Program-made: the position numbers and the translations under genes
NCBI GenBank assembly: GCA_947561715.1
Contig: OX387204.1
Coordinates: 501,001 to 565,000 of the forward strand
Reading direction: 5' to 3'
DNA length: 64,000 nucleotides
Origin: Ascidia mentula
Taxonomy: Eukaryota > Chordata > Ascidiacea > Phlebobranchia > Ascidiidae
Shown here: in pieces, positions 1-11,500 of the stretch
Position numbering within the stretch: the first letter of the stretch is position 1
How the letters are laid out: each line of letters opens with the position of its first letter
Notes under the pieces: generated by a model
The model's input: only the letters and a program-made list of their open reading frames with translations
What the model was told of the DNA's origin: nothing
Databases searched by the model: none

Positions 1-2093
1 CATGTGTTAAAACCACCAACTCCATCCAATATATTCTCACAACCACTTATTGTCTGACAACCTTTTCTTTCCTCCGCAAAATAAATATGTACGGGATCAC
101 ATGACCTCAATGAGCCTGAGTTTTATGGTTGCCGGGCAACAATGACTTGAGGGCGGATCTTTACTTGAATCGTTGTGACGGAAGCTGGCGCGTTTGTACC
201 GAAATATAACAAATAGACGCACGAACTACAAACTTGAATTAATAAAACCCTAACTCCGTCTGGGTCAATTGTTAATAATGGCGCCCTTAGTGGTTTTGAG
301 AAACGCGTGGTTATTGCATTGACACAGACGGGAGCAACTACTAGTTGTTTTGCGAAACCGTTCAGATTCCTTGGTTTCCAAGTCCTGTTTTTACCTGATC
401 CCAACTCCTGCTAAACTTCACTACGAGCTGTTCCTTGTTGGCTGCATTCCAAACTAAGCAACAGAATTTACTTACAGATCTTCGAGGCTTTTTTTGAATC
501 ATAGCCAATCATTTAAAAGCGCATGTTGAATGCGAAATGTTGCCCTGAAAATTTGTCCTGTTTAGATTGGAAAGCTCAAACTGGTTAACGCTGGTGGCCA
601 CATTGACTGCAGACTGTGGATATTTACGAAGCAGAATTCGTATTATAACTTCCTGACCAGGTTGGTAATGATTGCCCCAGGCTGTGACCTGTAGAACCTA
701 TGCCGCCTTCGCCCATGTTAAACAAGTCGAGGTGCTTGGCCTAATTATCGCGCAGTCATAAATTAATGTCTGATGACTGTGGACATATACTGGTTGTTAA
801 AACTTAAACCATAATTGGCGATTGTCCATTCACAAATACCATCAGGTTAGGTTTTAATACCACTTATATTTTAGGAAAATTGGGATTTATTGCAATCTCA
901 TCTATATTTGTGGGTTCTTCGACATTGAATTGGATAAACCTGCTGCAGAAATTGACATTTTCAAACCCGAGTGTGGCCACGGCCTAAGTGGAAATCTTAT
1001 TCATGACTCAGCAAAGTTTCTAACCCCCAAATTTTTGTAAAGTCATGATTTATCGATCATTATGAAACCACAAAACAAATTTTGTACCATGGGACTGAAA
1101 ATATAGAATACAAAGCAAACAATACTGAACAAACTTACCGTGCTAGCCCTGTGTATCAAATAATCCATTATGTTTGAGTTTTATTAAAGATCAAACAATT
1201 CAACAATTCTGACGTCACGAGAGCGCCAAAAATACGCCTTTATGATATCTAATGCAAGCGTGATGCAACAGTCACCTGCTCCAGCTCAAGACAAATAAAC
1301 TCGACGAAATGATTTTATGAAATATCATGCTTCGGGCATTCGTCGGCGGTGTTTGCATTTCTCACAGCAGACCAACTTTGCTTTGTCAGATTAAATAGTT
1401 TCCAAATCACATGACTGGACGACTTTGTTGTAAATCAGTTTGAGAATAATCCTGGGCGGACACTTTAATCAACTTAAAATTTTGGTTCTTGGTCGAATGA
1501 AAGGCGTTTTGTCATATTTGCGAACATAATGTTCGATTTTTACATTTCCACACTTGTTTTGCATTCAACGCTTTTGATACAACAACAATTTGTTTGTGAC
1601 AAGACACTGCATTAATGACGTAACAGACCCGTGAAACACAAAGTTTATTCTTAACAACTGATATATGTCATGGTTTTCATACTTTTTCCATACGAATTTT
1701 CCTTGACATATCCGGGGATTTTCCTGTACAAATTTGCGTCAGGGTCAAATGCCAAAAAGTGTCCGAACATTCGAGGTTTGACCATTGAACCAATGAGAGG
1801 CAGTGACCACACAAAAGATGTCATTAACGATAAATGACCATAAAAGACTACTTCGGACGCATTTATCGACATATATCCATCGGGGATTTGCTATTTAAAT
1901 TATATCTCCATTTTAAAGCCGATGTAGTCGAAATTATATTTTTGGGGCATTTTTGGTGTGAGTGTTTTTATAAGACAGTAATTTTTCTATTTTCACCCTG
2001 TCAGCAATTTCCATAGAAATCACTGCGCACATCACAGAACGTTAAAAAACTTAAGCACGACTGAGCTGCTTTATGACGTCTTCGATTTTGGCT
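1..2093. other. unassigned flank, no supported gene
   Basis: This stretch is somewhat richer in CG dinucleotides than the receptor array and shares no repeated block with it. Open frames on both strands are short, lack matching splice borders and read like chance frames. I see no RNA gene or repeat here. Confidence 0.5.
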
Positions 2094-2771
2094 TCATCCG
2101 GTTTGGGGCGCTCGAAACATTTCGCATTTTCGCATTTCGCCGCAGTCATCGCACTCTTCAGCTTCACCGCGCAAATCATTTAAACGTGTTACCTGTTCTA
2201 CCTCAGATCACACTCTTTCCCAAAATTCGCAATTCGCAACACCATTATTATTCACGTTATCTTCAGCTCTTTCATCCTCGACAATTATTATTTCGGATTC
2301 AATTTCGCTTTTGACTTCACACCCGCGATCATCGGGAAGAGGTTTTATTATTTCCGGTTCATTACGTGACCAAAAGTTTTTGAGGTTTCGAATTTTGTTG
2401 CGACGTTGTAAAGCTATCAAATGTTTGTTGTAAAAAAAGCTTGACTTAAGCATGCCAAGAAAATGAGGTGTGAGGATCAAATGTTGACAACGTGGATAAT
2501 GCTTTTACAAACACGTCTATTGTTAGTTTACCTTGAGAATTCTGCTTACGGGACAGAGGTGACACGGTCTCCATGGCTTCGGGCTTGCGCACTTTATCGT
2601 GGGCGAGTCGGTCTTATTGGCGTCGGCCGTCTTCTTCTTTTTCTTCAGTGGGGTGGTGTTGTGGTCAGGTGTTTGGGTGGTCATCTCAGTTTCCTCAGGT
2701 GTTGGGATTGGCTGGAACTCCTTGCTGCTCGAGTACCCCGACTCTCTTCCTCCTCGTCTTGTTATAACCAT
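2094..2771 (-). CDS. possible small minus-strand gene, unknown product
   Basis: Two adjacent minus-strand frames look like coding exons but match no family I recognise. The upstream exon starts with ATG at 2771, just after an in-frame stop. It encodes a polar, Pro/Thr/Lys-rich stretch (MVITRRGGRESGY..., then KKKKK) and could end at a GTAAGC donor near 2551 or a GTAAAC donor near 2533. The downstream exon encodes a basic segment (ALQRRNKIRNLKNFW) followed by a Glu/Asp-rich segment. An AG just before its SSFFYN codons keeps phase 0 with either donor. A TGA at 2208-2210 closes that frame, yet the same frame stays open for 37 more codons to 2094 and holds a CX2CX4C motif (CDDCGEMRKC). The start is plausible; the splice model is weak. 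It could also be a decayed mobile-element gene. Confidence 0.25.
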
Positions 2772-4687
2772 CCTTCCGGACTCCGATGGTTATGATTAAT
2801 ATTCGGTTGATTTTACTATGCGTCCCCAGGAAATCAAGTAAAGTTTGGTATCATTGGAAAGCGGGGCTTTATGAGATTGTATGATGCAAAGTATTTGTCG
2901 GCTCACCTAGTATGTTTCGAGTTATGAGAAAGTATAAATACCATATTCATACTCAAATATAAATTAGATTTTTTTTAATTTGGAAAGTTCAGCGTGTAAA
3001 CTATTACGTGTAAAAAATCAAGCCGCTACCTCGTTGGCAAGGGGAGTTACCCGCGTTAAAGTTTTGTTAACTGGCGTTTTTTTTGTCTAGCTTTCCTCTG
3101 GTATAACGGATATATCTATTGACTCAAAACAGTCGGCATTGTCAAATATAAATATAATTTACAAAAAATATTTGCATCGAGTAAAATCGCATGTCAATAG
3201 ATTTTTTTCTGTCCAGCGAAATTACGAATTTGGCGCCAAACAGGTTACGAACTATTGGATTGTCAACTTTGGTCTATTTCCGTTTGTGTCCTAATTTGCA
3301 AATTTAAGTTTCATGTCAACACAAAGTTCCTCAGTTTACCGTTTTATTTTTTACTTCTGTTGCATTACTTATGTTTACCAGTTTGGATTGACATGCAGGA
3401 GCCCAGGGTCCCTAACTAGGCTAACTAACATATATGGCCTGTGAAGGAAATTGATTCATCAAATCAAAAAAATGTGAGTATTTTCTTTTAGTTGAAGCTT
3501 CCTGAAATGTCAACATAATACATTTATTTGGCAAATATGGAAGCACATGTGAATAACTGTTAATCTTCTGTTATCATTCCTAAAACAACATATTATTAGT
3601 TTATGTTCATGTATCTTTAAATGTTTTTTTTGATACATTATTATTGAAACAATTTCATGAAATGATGTTAAAGTGTGTTTCAAACATGTAAAGATTATAA
3701 TTTCTATTACAACTTGGTTTGCAATATACAGCATTAGTGACAGAATTATGAAATTATTTGCTTTCAATTCAACATCATAAACAAATCATCTCATTTTTGA
3801 ATGATAATTTTAATTTATTTCCTTTTTTATGACGGTAATTTTTACCTGAACCTCATATAAAGTACCGGATCACACATATAGGTAAATATTATTTTTATTA
3901 CTATGTTATTAAAATTGCTACCATATGTCTTAAGATAAAGGATGCATATTGGTATTTCTATGAAAATAAGGTTCGGTGGTGGGAAAAAATGTTACAATGG
4001 AAAGAGTATGTCACAGAGCAAACCAGTAATGCATTGGGGTCAATTGTACGGTTGAATAAGCGCACATGCATGTGCTGTTGCTGGGGCGAATTTATGCCAG
4101 TTTTTTCAGTTTTCGTGTGGTTTGGGGCGCTTTCAATCAGGAAGCTACTTTGTGCCTGGTGCTGTAAAAAATTAAACTAAAAAGGCTGCTAAAAGAAAAA
4201 TGAATCGATTCATTTGTCGTTTTGTAAATGATCCCTTAGGTAAACATTCTGATTAAATTGGTTGCCAGACTAGTGCATTTTTGCAAAGCCCGCTACACAA
4301 TAGCACCAAAATTTGTTGCTGAAAAAGTGCTTCAAACCCCCTGGGACTGTTTATGCCCCCCAGTAGGTCACAAGATCTTCCAAAAGGCTCAACAAGTCCT
4401 TCCTCTGTACAGTCTCATCCAGGGGCAATACCTTTTTTTACTCTGAAGAATATTAGGTCCCTATAGAAGTCACGAGATCCGTCAACAATCATTGGAAAAC
4501 AAGCGGAACGGTCGCTAGATGCATTACAGCAGAGGGCCTTGAAAACAGGATTTCTCTGATTTAATACCCATATAGGTCCTAAACTTGTAAAGACATTTAA
4601 CTGTACTTTTTTTAATTCAACCAAGTGTTTTAACATTAATCAAAATGAATAACTTATGTTAAATACCTTCTAATTTAATTTCATTTG
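2772..4687. other. intergenic DNA upstream of the array
   Basis: AT-rich DNA without a convincing exon. The short open frames have no domain resemblance and no partner exons. Homology to the upstream parts of the other family members starts only near 4688. Confidence 0.5.
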
Positions 4688-4745
4688 TGATGCATGTGGA
4701 GGTGTTTGTGCAAAAGGAAGTCATTTCAGTGTAGGTGGCATAAAC
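4688..4745 (+). promoter_or_regulatory. conserved upstream block of copy 0
   Basis: This block (GTGGAGGTG, then GTGTAGGTGGCATAA) recurs upstream of the signal-peptide exons of gene A and, more loosely, B, D and E, although the DNA around it differs. It lies about 75-130 bases before the ATG. Position and conservation suggest a core promoter or 5' untranslated element; no TATA box is clear. Confidence 0.4.
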
Positions 4746-5639
4746 AAGTTTATCATTAAGACTAGTTGTTAGCATACAGTATTTAGGAGTTGTTGTTTTG
4801 TGTGAACAAAAACTTGATATGCTTACATATCTTGCTTATCTAGTTGCCTTCAGCCTAATAACTAAAATTGCTGGTAAGTTTCGATTTATTGTATTGGTTG
4901 GTGGAGATTGGGTAAATATGAGATTACTTCAACAATGCTGGCACTTACATGGGTGTTTTAAAGTATACCATTTACTATGTCATAGATGGATCAGCATGTC
5001 AAGGTCGTTATTATGTTCTTTCCACCACAACTGCAACATATACAAATGCTCAAACAGCTTGTACGGATGGAGGTGGGGAACTGACAAGTATTCCTGATGA
5101 AGAAACTCACAACCAACTTGTGACACAAGTTAATGGGAAGGTTGGAAATGGATGGGACACTAGCGGGATAATTAGTAAACCCTGACATTCACTGAATTTA
5201 TCTGTTGTACTTAATGTATGTTTTCACAGCTGCTTATACTGGAGGTCATAAAGTGGGGAATCAATTTCAATGGCAAGATGGAACTGTGTATGCCAGTATG
5301 AGCATTGGTATGTTTGAACTCGGGATAAAGATAAAATTGATTTTAATTCAAACAGATTTTGAAGCACATTTTACTGCCACCAAAGAGCATGTTTTTGTGT
5401 TATATTGTGCCATGTTTGCCTGTGGCGTACTAGTTGTTTGACAACTAGTTAATGTTTCAAGGAACTTGGAGAACTACTAGATATGCAATTTGGTTCACTG
5501 ATGATACCCACAATACAAATACACCATCAGGTGGTGGAAATTGCATGACATTTCAAGGAATATACCAAAGTGGGGTTCGTATTTGGTCATGGCGAGATTT
5601 TCAATGCAATGTCCAACGTTATTACATTTGTTCACACAC

Positions 5640-5905
5640 CCTGGGTTTTTTTTTGTGTCATTTGTCGGTCATTGACACAATTTTTTTAGAAATGACACAA
5701 AAAACAAAAGCCGTTTCGGACATAATGTCCGAAAGGAAATTGACTGGTAGATTATTCGAGCGTCTCATGGGTAGGCGAAAATTCCCGTTGTGTTGCCCCG
5801 GACGTCGCTTTTGTGATTCTCGGCGAATCGTTTTCGAGCTGTTATTTCTTTGTGTGTGTGTATGCCCCATTCGTTTTATATATGAAACCACTTATCCTGA
5901 GTTAG
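5640..5905. other. foreign insert at the end of the copy 0 lectin exon
   Basis: Homology to the other copies stops at the last lectin codons (YYICSHT) and resumes only in the next intron or exon. The intervening DNA is more GC-rich than its neighbours and carries a short inverted word pair (TGTCATTT / AAATGACA) near its left end and a TG run near 5850. I cannot assign it to an element family. It removes the normal splice donor. Confidence 0.5.
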
Positions 5906-6493
5906 TAGGTTGCTAAACAGATCTAGGTATTTGACAAAATGCAATGTAATTTTTTTAAACTTTGAATAATTTTACTAAAAAAACATTGATTATGTAAGAT
6001 GGTAGATAAAATAATAAACACGACACTTTGGTATCTGCATCTAAATCTGTTTTTTTGATAGGTGACAGAGTGATTTCTTTGGACAAACCAACAAACAGTG
6101 CTGTACCTGGGCAGCAGTTTACAATCGTAATATCAATATCCTACCTACATATACAACCACTTAATCTATATTACAAGTTTAATGATGGAAGCAAAACCTT
6201 AATTACAAGTGGTTTTACTGGAACAAATCATACTTATACTCTCACTATGCCTTCAAGTTCTAATTCAATCACTATCAGTGGTGAAAGTTCTGTAACATCA
6301 TGTACTATATCTGCCACCAGTCAACTTAAACAAGGCATGTTTATATGTTTGGTTTGAATTTACAGCAAGTTTTTTGAAAATTTAAACCTTTATTTAGTGC
6401 CTTGATTTCTTTTGTGATTTAGCCCTGGTTTTAAATCTTATAGAAAACCAGTGGAAACATAGACTTGAATACAAATTAATCAATTCTATGTTT

Positions 6494-7065
6494 AAGGCCC
6501 TATCTCACACTTCAATCCTAAAAATTGAGTTTTAGAGGTCAATTGCCTTCATGCACCTGGTGACAGTCTGCAAAAATAATTGTTAGGTCTGATGACTCAT
6601 GAACTTCTGCTGCCTAACAGTAAAAATAATTTTTGCAGCTGCGCAATGCGAGGTTTTGCAAAGGCTTACCTTGAAACTGCCAGTCCTATGGTGGGTATAA
6701 ACAGCCCTGGGGGTGGCCCAAAAAGAGTTACAAGGCATCTACTGGAGGCTACTTTCTATCACTCTTTTTCCTACAAAATCCACCTCAATATTTCGGCAGT
6801 TTTATAACCAGATTTTCAACAGCACCCTCTACCAATTGACTGCCCGACTAAACACCCTAAAAATCAGACTAAAACTGCCTGAAACACTCTGAAAATCGCC
6901 GGTCTGTGCATCTGTCTATCTGTGCTCATTCAACCAATACACTAGCACCCATGCATAACCCATTGCATTGTTACACACAATTAACTCTGTTATGCAGGAG
7001 TTGAAGAAGCACATTTCCCGACCAAGAAACTCTTTTCAATAGAAATGCAGACATGGGGTCTTAAG
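6494..7065. repeat. copy 0-specific insertion in intron 5
   Basis: The equivalent intron in gene C (36958-37275) is 318 bases; here it is 769. The two introns align at both ends, up to about 6494 and again from the block GCAACTATTCACAT. The extra roughly 570 bases are absent from every other copy in the window. A short TTAAGG-like word lies at each edge. Probably an inserted element of unknown family. Confidence 0.45.
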
Positions 7066-7640
7066 GCAACTATTCACATGAACATTATTTAAATTTTTTT
7101 TAGCTAAAACAACATTATCAACATCATCAATAGTGGCAACTTCCAGTTCAACCCAACAAGTAACTTGTACAGTAACTGGTTACTCAAACCCACAAGCAAG
7201 ATGGTTCAGGTAACAATCCTTACCTTGTTATAACAAGTTCTGTGAGTTTATCTGTTACAGAGAAACAAACCAAGTTACCACATCATCATCATCCAACATT
7301 TACCAAAGTACCAACATAAATGTTGATTCTTACACTTCTCGATCAATTCTCTACATACAACGTAGCACTGTAGGAAGTGATGGGGGACAATATGTGTGTA
7401 GAGCAACAAACTGGAATGGTGGTGGAAATACTGACATCGCATTAACTGTTAATGATGAGAAAATCGAAACTTCAATGACTTTTATGTGCATTCCCATTAA
7501 CATCAAAGGTACAACTTGTTTAAAGTTTTTGCAAGCATTCAAACATCTCCATCTCAACATGTTGCTACAATTGGAGTTCAGCAAATATTCACATGTACTT
7601 CATATGGTTACCCAATACCAACTCAAATAACATGGATGAG

Positions 7641-8306
7641 GTGAGATGTCTCATAGACGCATGTTTTGACCTTGGTCATATATTTGTGTTGCCATCACCT
7701 CAGCTATGTTTGATCAATTTCACATCACAATGCTGATTGCAATAAGTTGTCTCCACTATGAGTGTCCAAAACCAGTGGATTACACAACAAATTTCACGAT
7801 TTTGCTTCAATTTTAAGTCTCCTGGCTTACCCAAAGTTTTTATAAACTTTACTGTGTTAAATCGATGTTTAATGAGAATAAATGGCACCAGCACTAGCCA
7901 AGAATTACATTTACGCATCGATCAAACACAAAGTTTGTAAGGCATGGCTTTCTTGTATGTTACCAACTTTTAGTAAAATTAATCAAAAAGATTGGCTTCC
8001 CTGACACTTTGTCTTGATGATGCTAGCGCAATGAGTCTCGTTAGTCTTGTTCAAAATAGAATAGAATCGAATAGAATCAAATAGAATAGAATAGAATGAT
8101 CAGAAAGGCGAAAGCGTTGCTCTATAAACCGGAAGTCATGTGATGTGCGATATTGTAAGAGAAAGGCAGTGTGTTCGTAAATACCATGTGGATAAGTCTC
8201 TTGGGGCATTATTTAAAGATAAAGTGCCCCTGTCAAACAAAAAATCCCCCAATGATGGAAAACGGAAAAAGTTCTTATCAAAACAGTTCTAATTTGGTTT
8301 ATCATA
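7641..8306. other. spacer between copy 0 and gene A
   Basis: No exon of the family is found here, although all intact members continue with a second Ig2 exon within about 350 bases. Apart from the pentamer repeat near 8055, I see nothing functional. Confidence 0.5.
8055..8098. repeat. (AATAG)n microsatellite
   Basis: Tandem AATAG units with a few substitutions. It lies beyond the point where copy 0 is cut off and may relate to the deletion or recombination that truncated it. Confidence 0.8.
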
Positions 8307-8365
8307 TGATGCATGCGGAGGAGTTTGTGTACAAGGAAGTCATTTTAGTGTGGGTGGCATAAGCA
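8307..8365 (+). promoter_or_regulatory. conserved upstream block of gene A
   Basis: Matches the copy 0 block closely (GATGCATG.GGAGG, then AGTGTGGGTGGCATAA) and the B, D and E blocks in its core. It ends about 83 bases before the gene A start codon. Proposed promoter or 5' untranslated element on conservation alone. Confidence 0.4.
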
Positions 8366-8447
8366 TTGTTCTTATTGCACCAATATCATTATTTCCTATT
8401 ATATGGTACATAGGTGTCATTGTTTTGGTATGACAAAAACTTATGAT

Positions 8448-8502
8448 ATGCTTTCATATTTTGCTTACCTAGTTACCTTTAGCCTAATAGCAAAAATCTC
8501 TG
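8448..8502 (+). CDS. gene A signal-peptide exon
   Basis: Encodes MLSYFAYLVTFSLIAKIS plus the first base of the next codon: a hydrophobic core and a small residue before the cut, as in secretory signal peptides. It resembles copy 0 (MLTYLAYLVAFSLITKIA) but not B, D and E (MYGM..C..), so two leader types exist in the array. Confidence 0.75.
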
Positions 8503-11500
8503 GTAAGTTTTGATGTATTGTATGTATATACATATATGCTTGGGTAAATATTAGACTATCAATGAATTTGCATGTGTATTATCAATTATACCAATTTATT
8601 ATGTCATAGATGGATCAGCATGTCAAGGTCGTTATTATGTTCTTTCCACCACAACTGCAACATATACAAATGCTCAAACAGCTTGTACAAATGGAGGTGG
8701 GGAACTGACAAGTATTCCTGATGAAGAAACTCACAACCAACTTGTGACACAAGCAAATGGGAAGATTGGGAATGGATGGGGCACCATTGTAGTCATCAGT
8801 AAACCCTGACATTCACTGAATTTATCTGTTGTACTTAATGCATGTTTTCACAGCTGCTTATACTGGAGGTCGTAAAGTGGGGAATCAATTTCAATGGCAA
8901 GATGGGACAGTTTATGCCAGTATGAGCTCAGGTATGTATTTTATTTTCTCTTTTTTGAGGTACCAATTGCAATGAGGTTTTTGGGCTTGCAGGCAATGTT
9001 ATATGCAGTAGAACTTGTTCAATCCTGAATTTGTCTGACAAATTTGTTTGGATAAGGCTACTGTCCTAATTTTGTGAAAGCCTAAACATTGTAATATTTT
9101 TTTTAATTGTGTGCAGTAAGTTATAGCACATGTTACGTGCCTATTACCCAAAGAGCAGTGGGCAAATTGTCTGTCATGTGCAGAATAATAACATCTGTAG
9201 CTCAATGTAACTAATCTGAATCCACCAAAATACAGATTACAAGATGTTAGCAAAAAAACTTTATTTGAAAATAATGAAGATCTGGATTAAATATTTGTTA
9301 TATCTTAAGATTTTTGTTAAGAAAGGAATATGAATAATTTCTTCCTCCATCTTCAAACATATCAAGCAAATTTCTGGATAAACTGAATCTGGATTAACCA
9401 AGCTCTATTTTATACATTTTTCTCCCCAAAAATTGCCTATTAATTACTTAAAAGATTACAGTAAAATAAACTTAGGACAGTGATTCCCAACTTGAATTCT
9501 ATCGCATACCACTTCAAATTCCTGCACAGTTGCCACGGACCACCTAATCATTTCATCTAAAAAAAAATTATGGCACAACTGAGTACCATCTTTGAGCCTT
9601 GTTTTGATACCAATGTTTGAGTAACAGCCTAATATGAGTGTATAATTTCTAAATTATTTTAAACTGTTTAGTTTATAGGCTATATTGTTAGTACCAAACA
9701 CATTTGTCAAATGTTCTCGTGTACCACCTGGATGACTTTAGCATACCACCGGTCAGGAACCACTAACCCTGTTTGCATGGCCAAGTCGACTTGATGTTCA
9801 ATTCAATTTGTAAACTGGTCATGTGATTTTCAAATTCGACGCCGAAAACAACAAATTTACATGGGCTTTTAAGTCAGCTTTAGTTAAGCTGTCTAGAGCT
9901 GACAGGATGTATCAATATTTGTGATATTAGCTTCAAAGAAAAGTTATTGCCAGTTAGGTTACCTTAGTATAGTTTTTGCAAATATATCTTTAACAATCTA
10001 AAAATCCAAGTGAGTTTTGTTGCCAGATATATAATAGTTGATTTAACTGGAAGCTGTCCTAAACTATCAGTTAAACTGGGTTACTGACTTAGGCGATGTA
10101 ACATCCATCCCAATAAAGAAGGCAAAATAATGTGGGCATATTTTAGGTAAATGTGCCACACAAAAAAGGTTTGAGAACCAGCGACTTATAATAGTAATGC
10201 AGCCCCATTTTTTGGATGATCAGTACCTATGATGAGAAAAACATGCTTAAATGCTTTTTTGGGTCTTCTGATTCCAAGATGATTTAATTGTGTACAACCA
10301 CTGTTTTTTACCAAAACAGTTTTTTAATCAAATTCAGATTAACCCAAATTCTACTGCTGTAAATTTCATGTTAATATTAGGGATGCACCGAAAGTTCGGT
10401 TTGCCGAATTTATTCGGCCGAAACTAAGGTTTTCGCAATTATTCGGTTTCGGACGAATATTTCTGCAAAATTCGGCCGAAACCGAAACTTTCTTACTGCA
10501 TGTTAAGCTGATACGCAAAGTTTAGAAAATGTTAGAATCCTTGTTTAAACTGTACAAATGTCTTCGTTTCATTTGTTTATTTTCAAAGAATGGATAAAAA
10601 TCAAGTTATAGCAGTTGGAACAAGACGAGGTTATTCTTTAAGCGCCAAAAAAGGCTGTATGATAGGATAAGATCTAATCCAGTACATCATGTTTTGTTTA
10701 AATTTATTGCGTTGAAAGAGATGGATGCCAAAATTAGTTTCGGTTTATTCGGCCGAATTAATTCGGCAACTTTTGCCGAATATTCGGTTTCGGCCGAATA
10801 TAAAAATAGCTGTTTCGGTGCATCACTAGTTAATATGACATTAAACTATTTGTATAATTGATTGATAGTTGAAATATGTGTTGTGCAATGCACACCTGAA
10901 TTAATGGTGATGTTTAAAAAGCACACTGATTAAATGGTGATGTTTTAGTGTTTCAACCACCAAGCAAAAATAATGCATTGTATTTTTCCTAGGTTCATGG
11001 AGCACTACTGGATATGCAAATTGGTTTACTGATGATACCCACACAACAAATACACCATCAAATGGTGGAGATTGTATGACATTTTATGGATTGCGCCAAA
11101 GTGGGGTTCATATGTGGACATGGCGAGATCTTCAATGCAATGTCCCACGTCATTATATTTGTTCACATACAGGTATGTGTTAATCCGATGTTTTGCCAAA
11201 ACATAATTTATATGCTGTACTGATATCTGGGTATAAAGGGATCATATTTATTGGTAGGGAATAAAAACATTCTAAAGCAGGGAATAGTTTTTGTTTTAAC
11301 TACTTTGTGGATTTTCAATAATCCAGTTGTTGGTCAGTATTTGCAGTAATTCTTATTTTCAAGCATTTTTTAATGGTTTTCTTTCCGAATCTGGGAGTTG
11401 CAAAGGTTTTTTCAAAAGATCACATAGACTTAAACAAGAGGAATTGAAGCTCATAATCAAACAATATGATTTAAATGCAGTTTGTTAGAAATTAAGTAGT

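Larger units (their letters stand above)
4819..7640 (+). pseudogene. copy 0: truncated lectin/Ig receptor gene
   Basis: Only the 5' part of the family gene is present: signal peptide (4819-4873, MLTYLAYLVAFSLITKIAG), CTLD1 (4986-5174, 5230-5307, 5462-about 5640), the beta-rich exon (6062-6334), Ig1 (7104-7209, 7261-7454) and the first half of Ig2 (7526-7640). No second Ig2 exon, membrane helix or phosphatase exon follows before gene A starts at 8448. The third lectin exon runs into foreign sequence at about 5640 where the others have a GT donor. The donor after Ig1 is AT (7455-7456) where the paralogs have GT. The exon-5 donor is GC. The lectin part itself is open and well conserved, so a short secreted lectin product (frame 5452-5916 continues into the insert) cannot be excluded, but a full receptor is impossible. 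Confidence 0.8.

Noticed and set aside
4991-5188. Antisense open frame (MSGFTN...CSCGGKN) opposite the first lectin exon, repeated in several copies
   Set aside because: It recurs only because the sense exon is conserved. It has no splice context or domain of its own and is a shadow frame.
5654-5700. Possible terminal repeat of an LTR-type element in the copy 0 insert
   Set aside because: Only a short inverted word pair is seen. There is no paired long repeat, primer-binding site or protein domain, so I left the insert unassigned.
7751-8362. Short open frames between copy 0 and gene A as extra exons
   Set aside because: None aligns with any family exon or carries matching splice phases.
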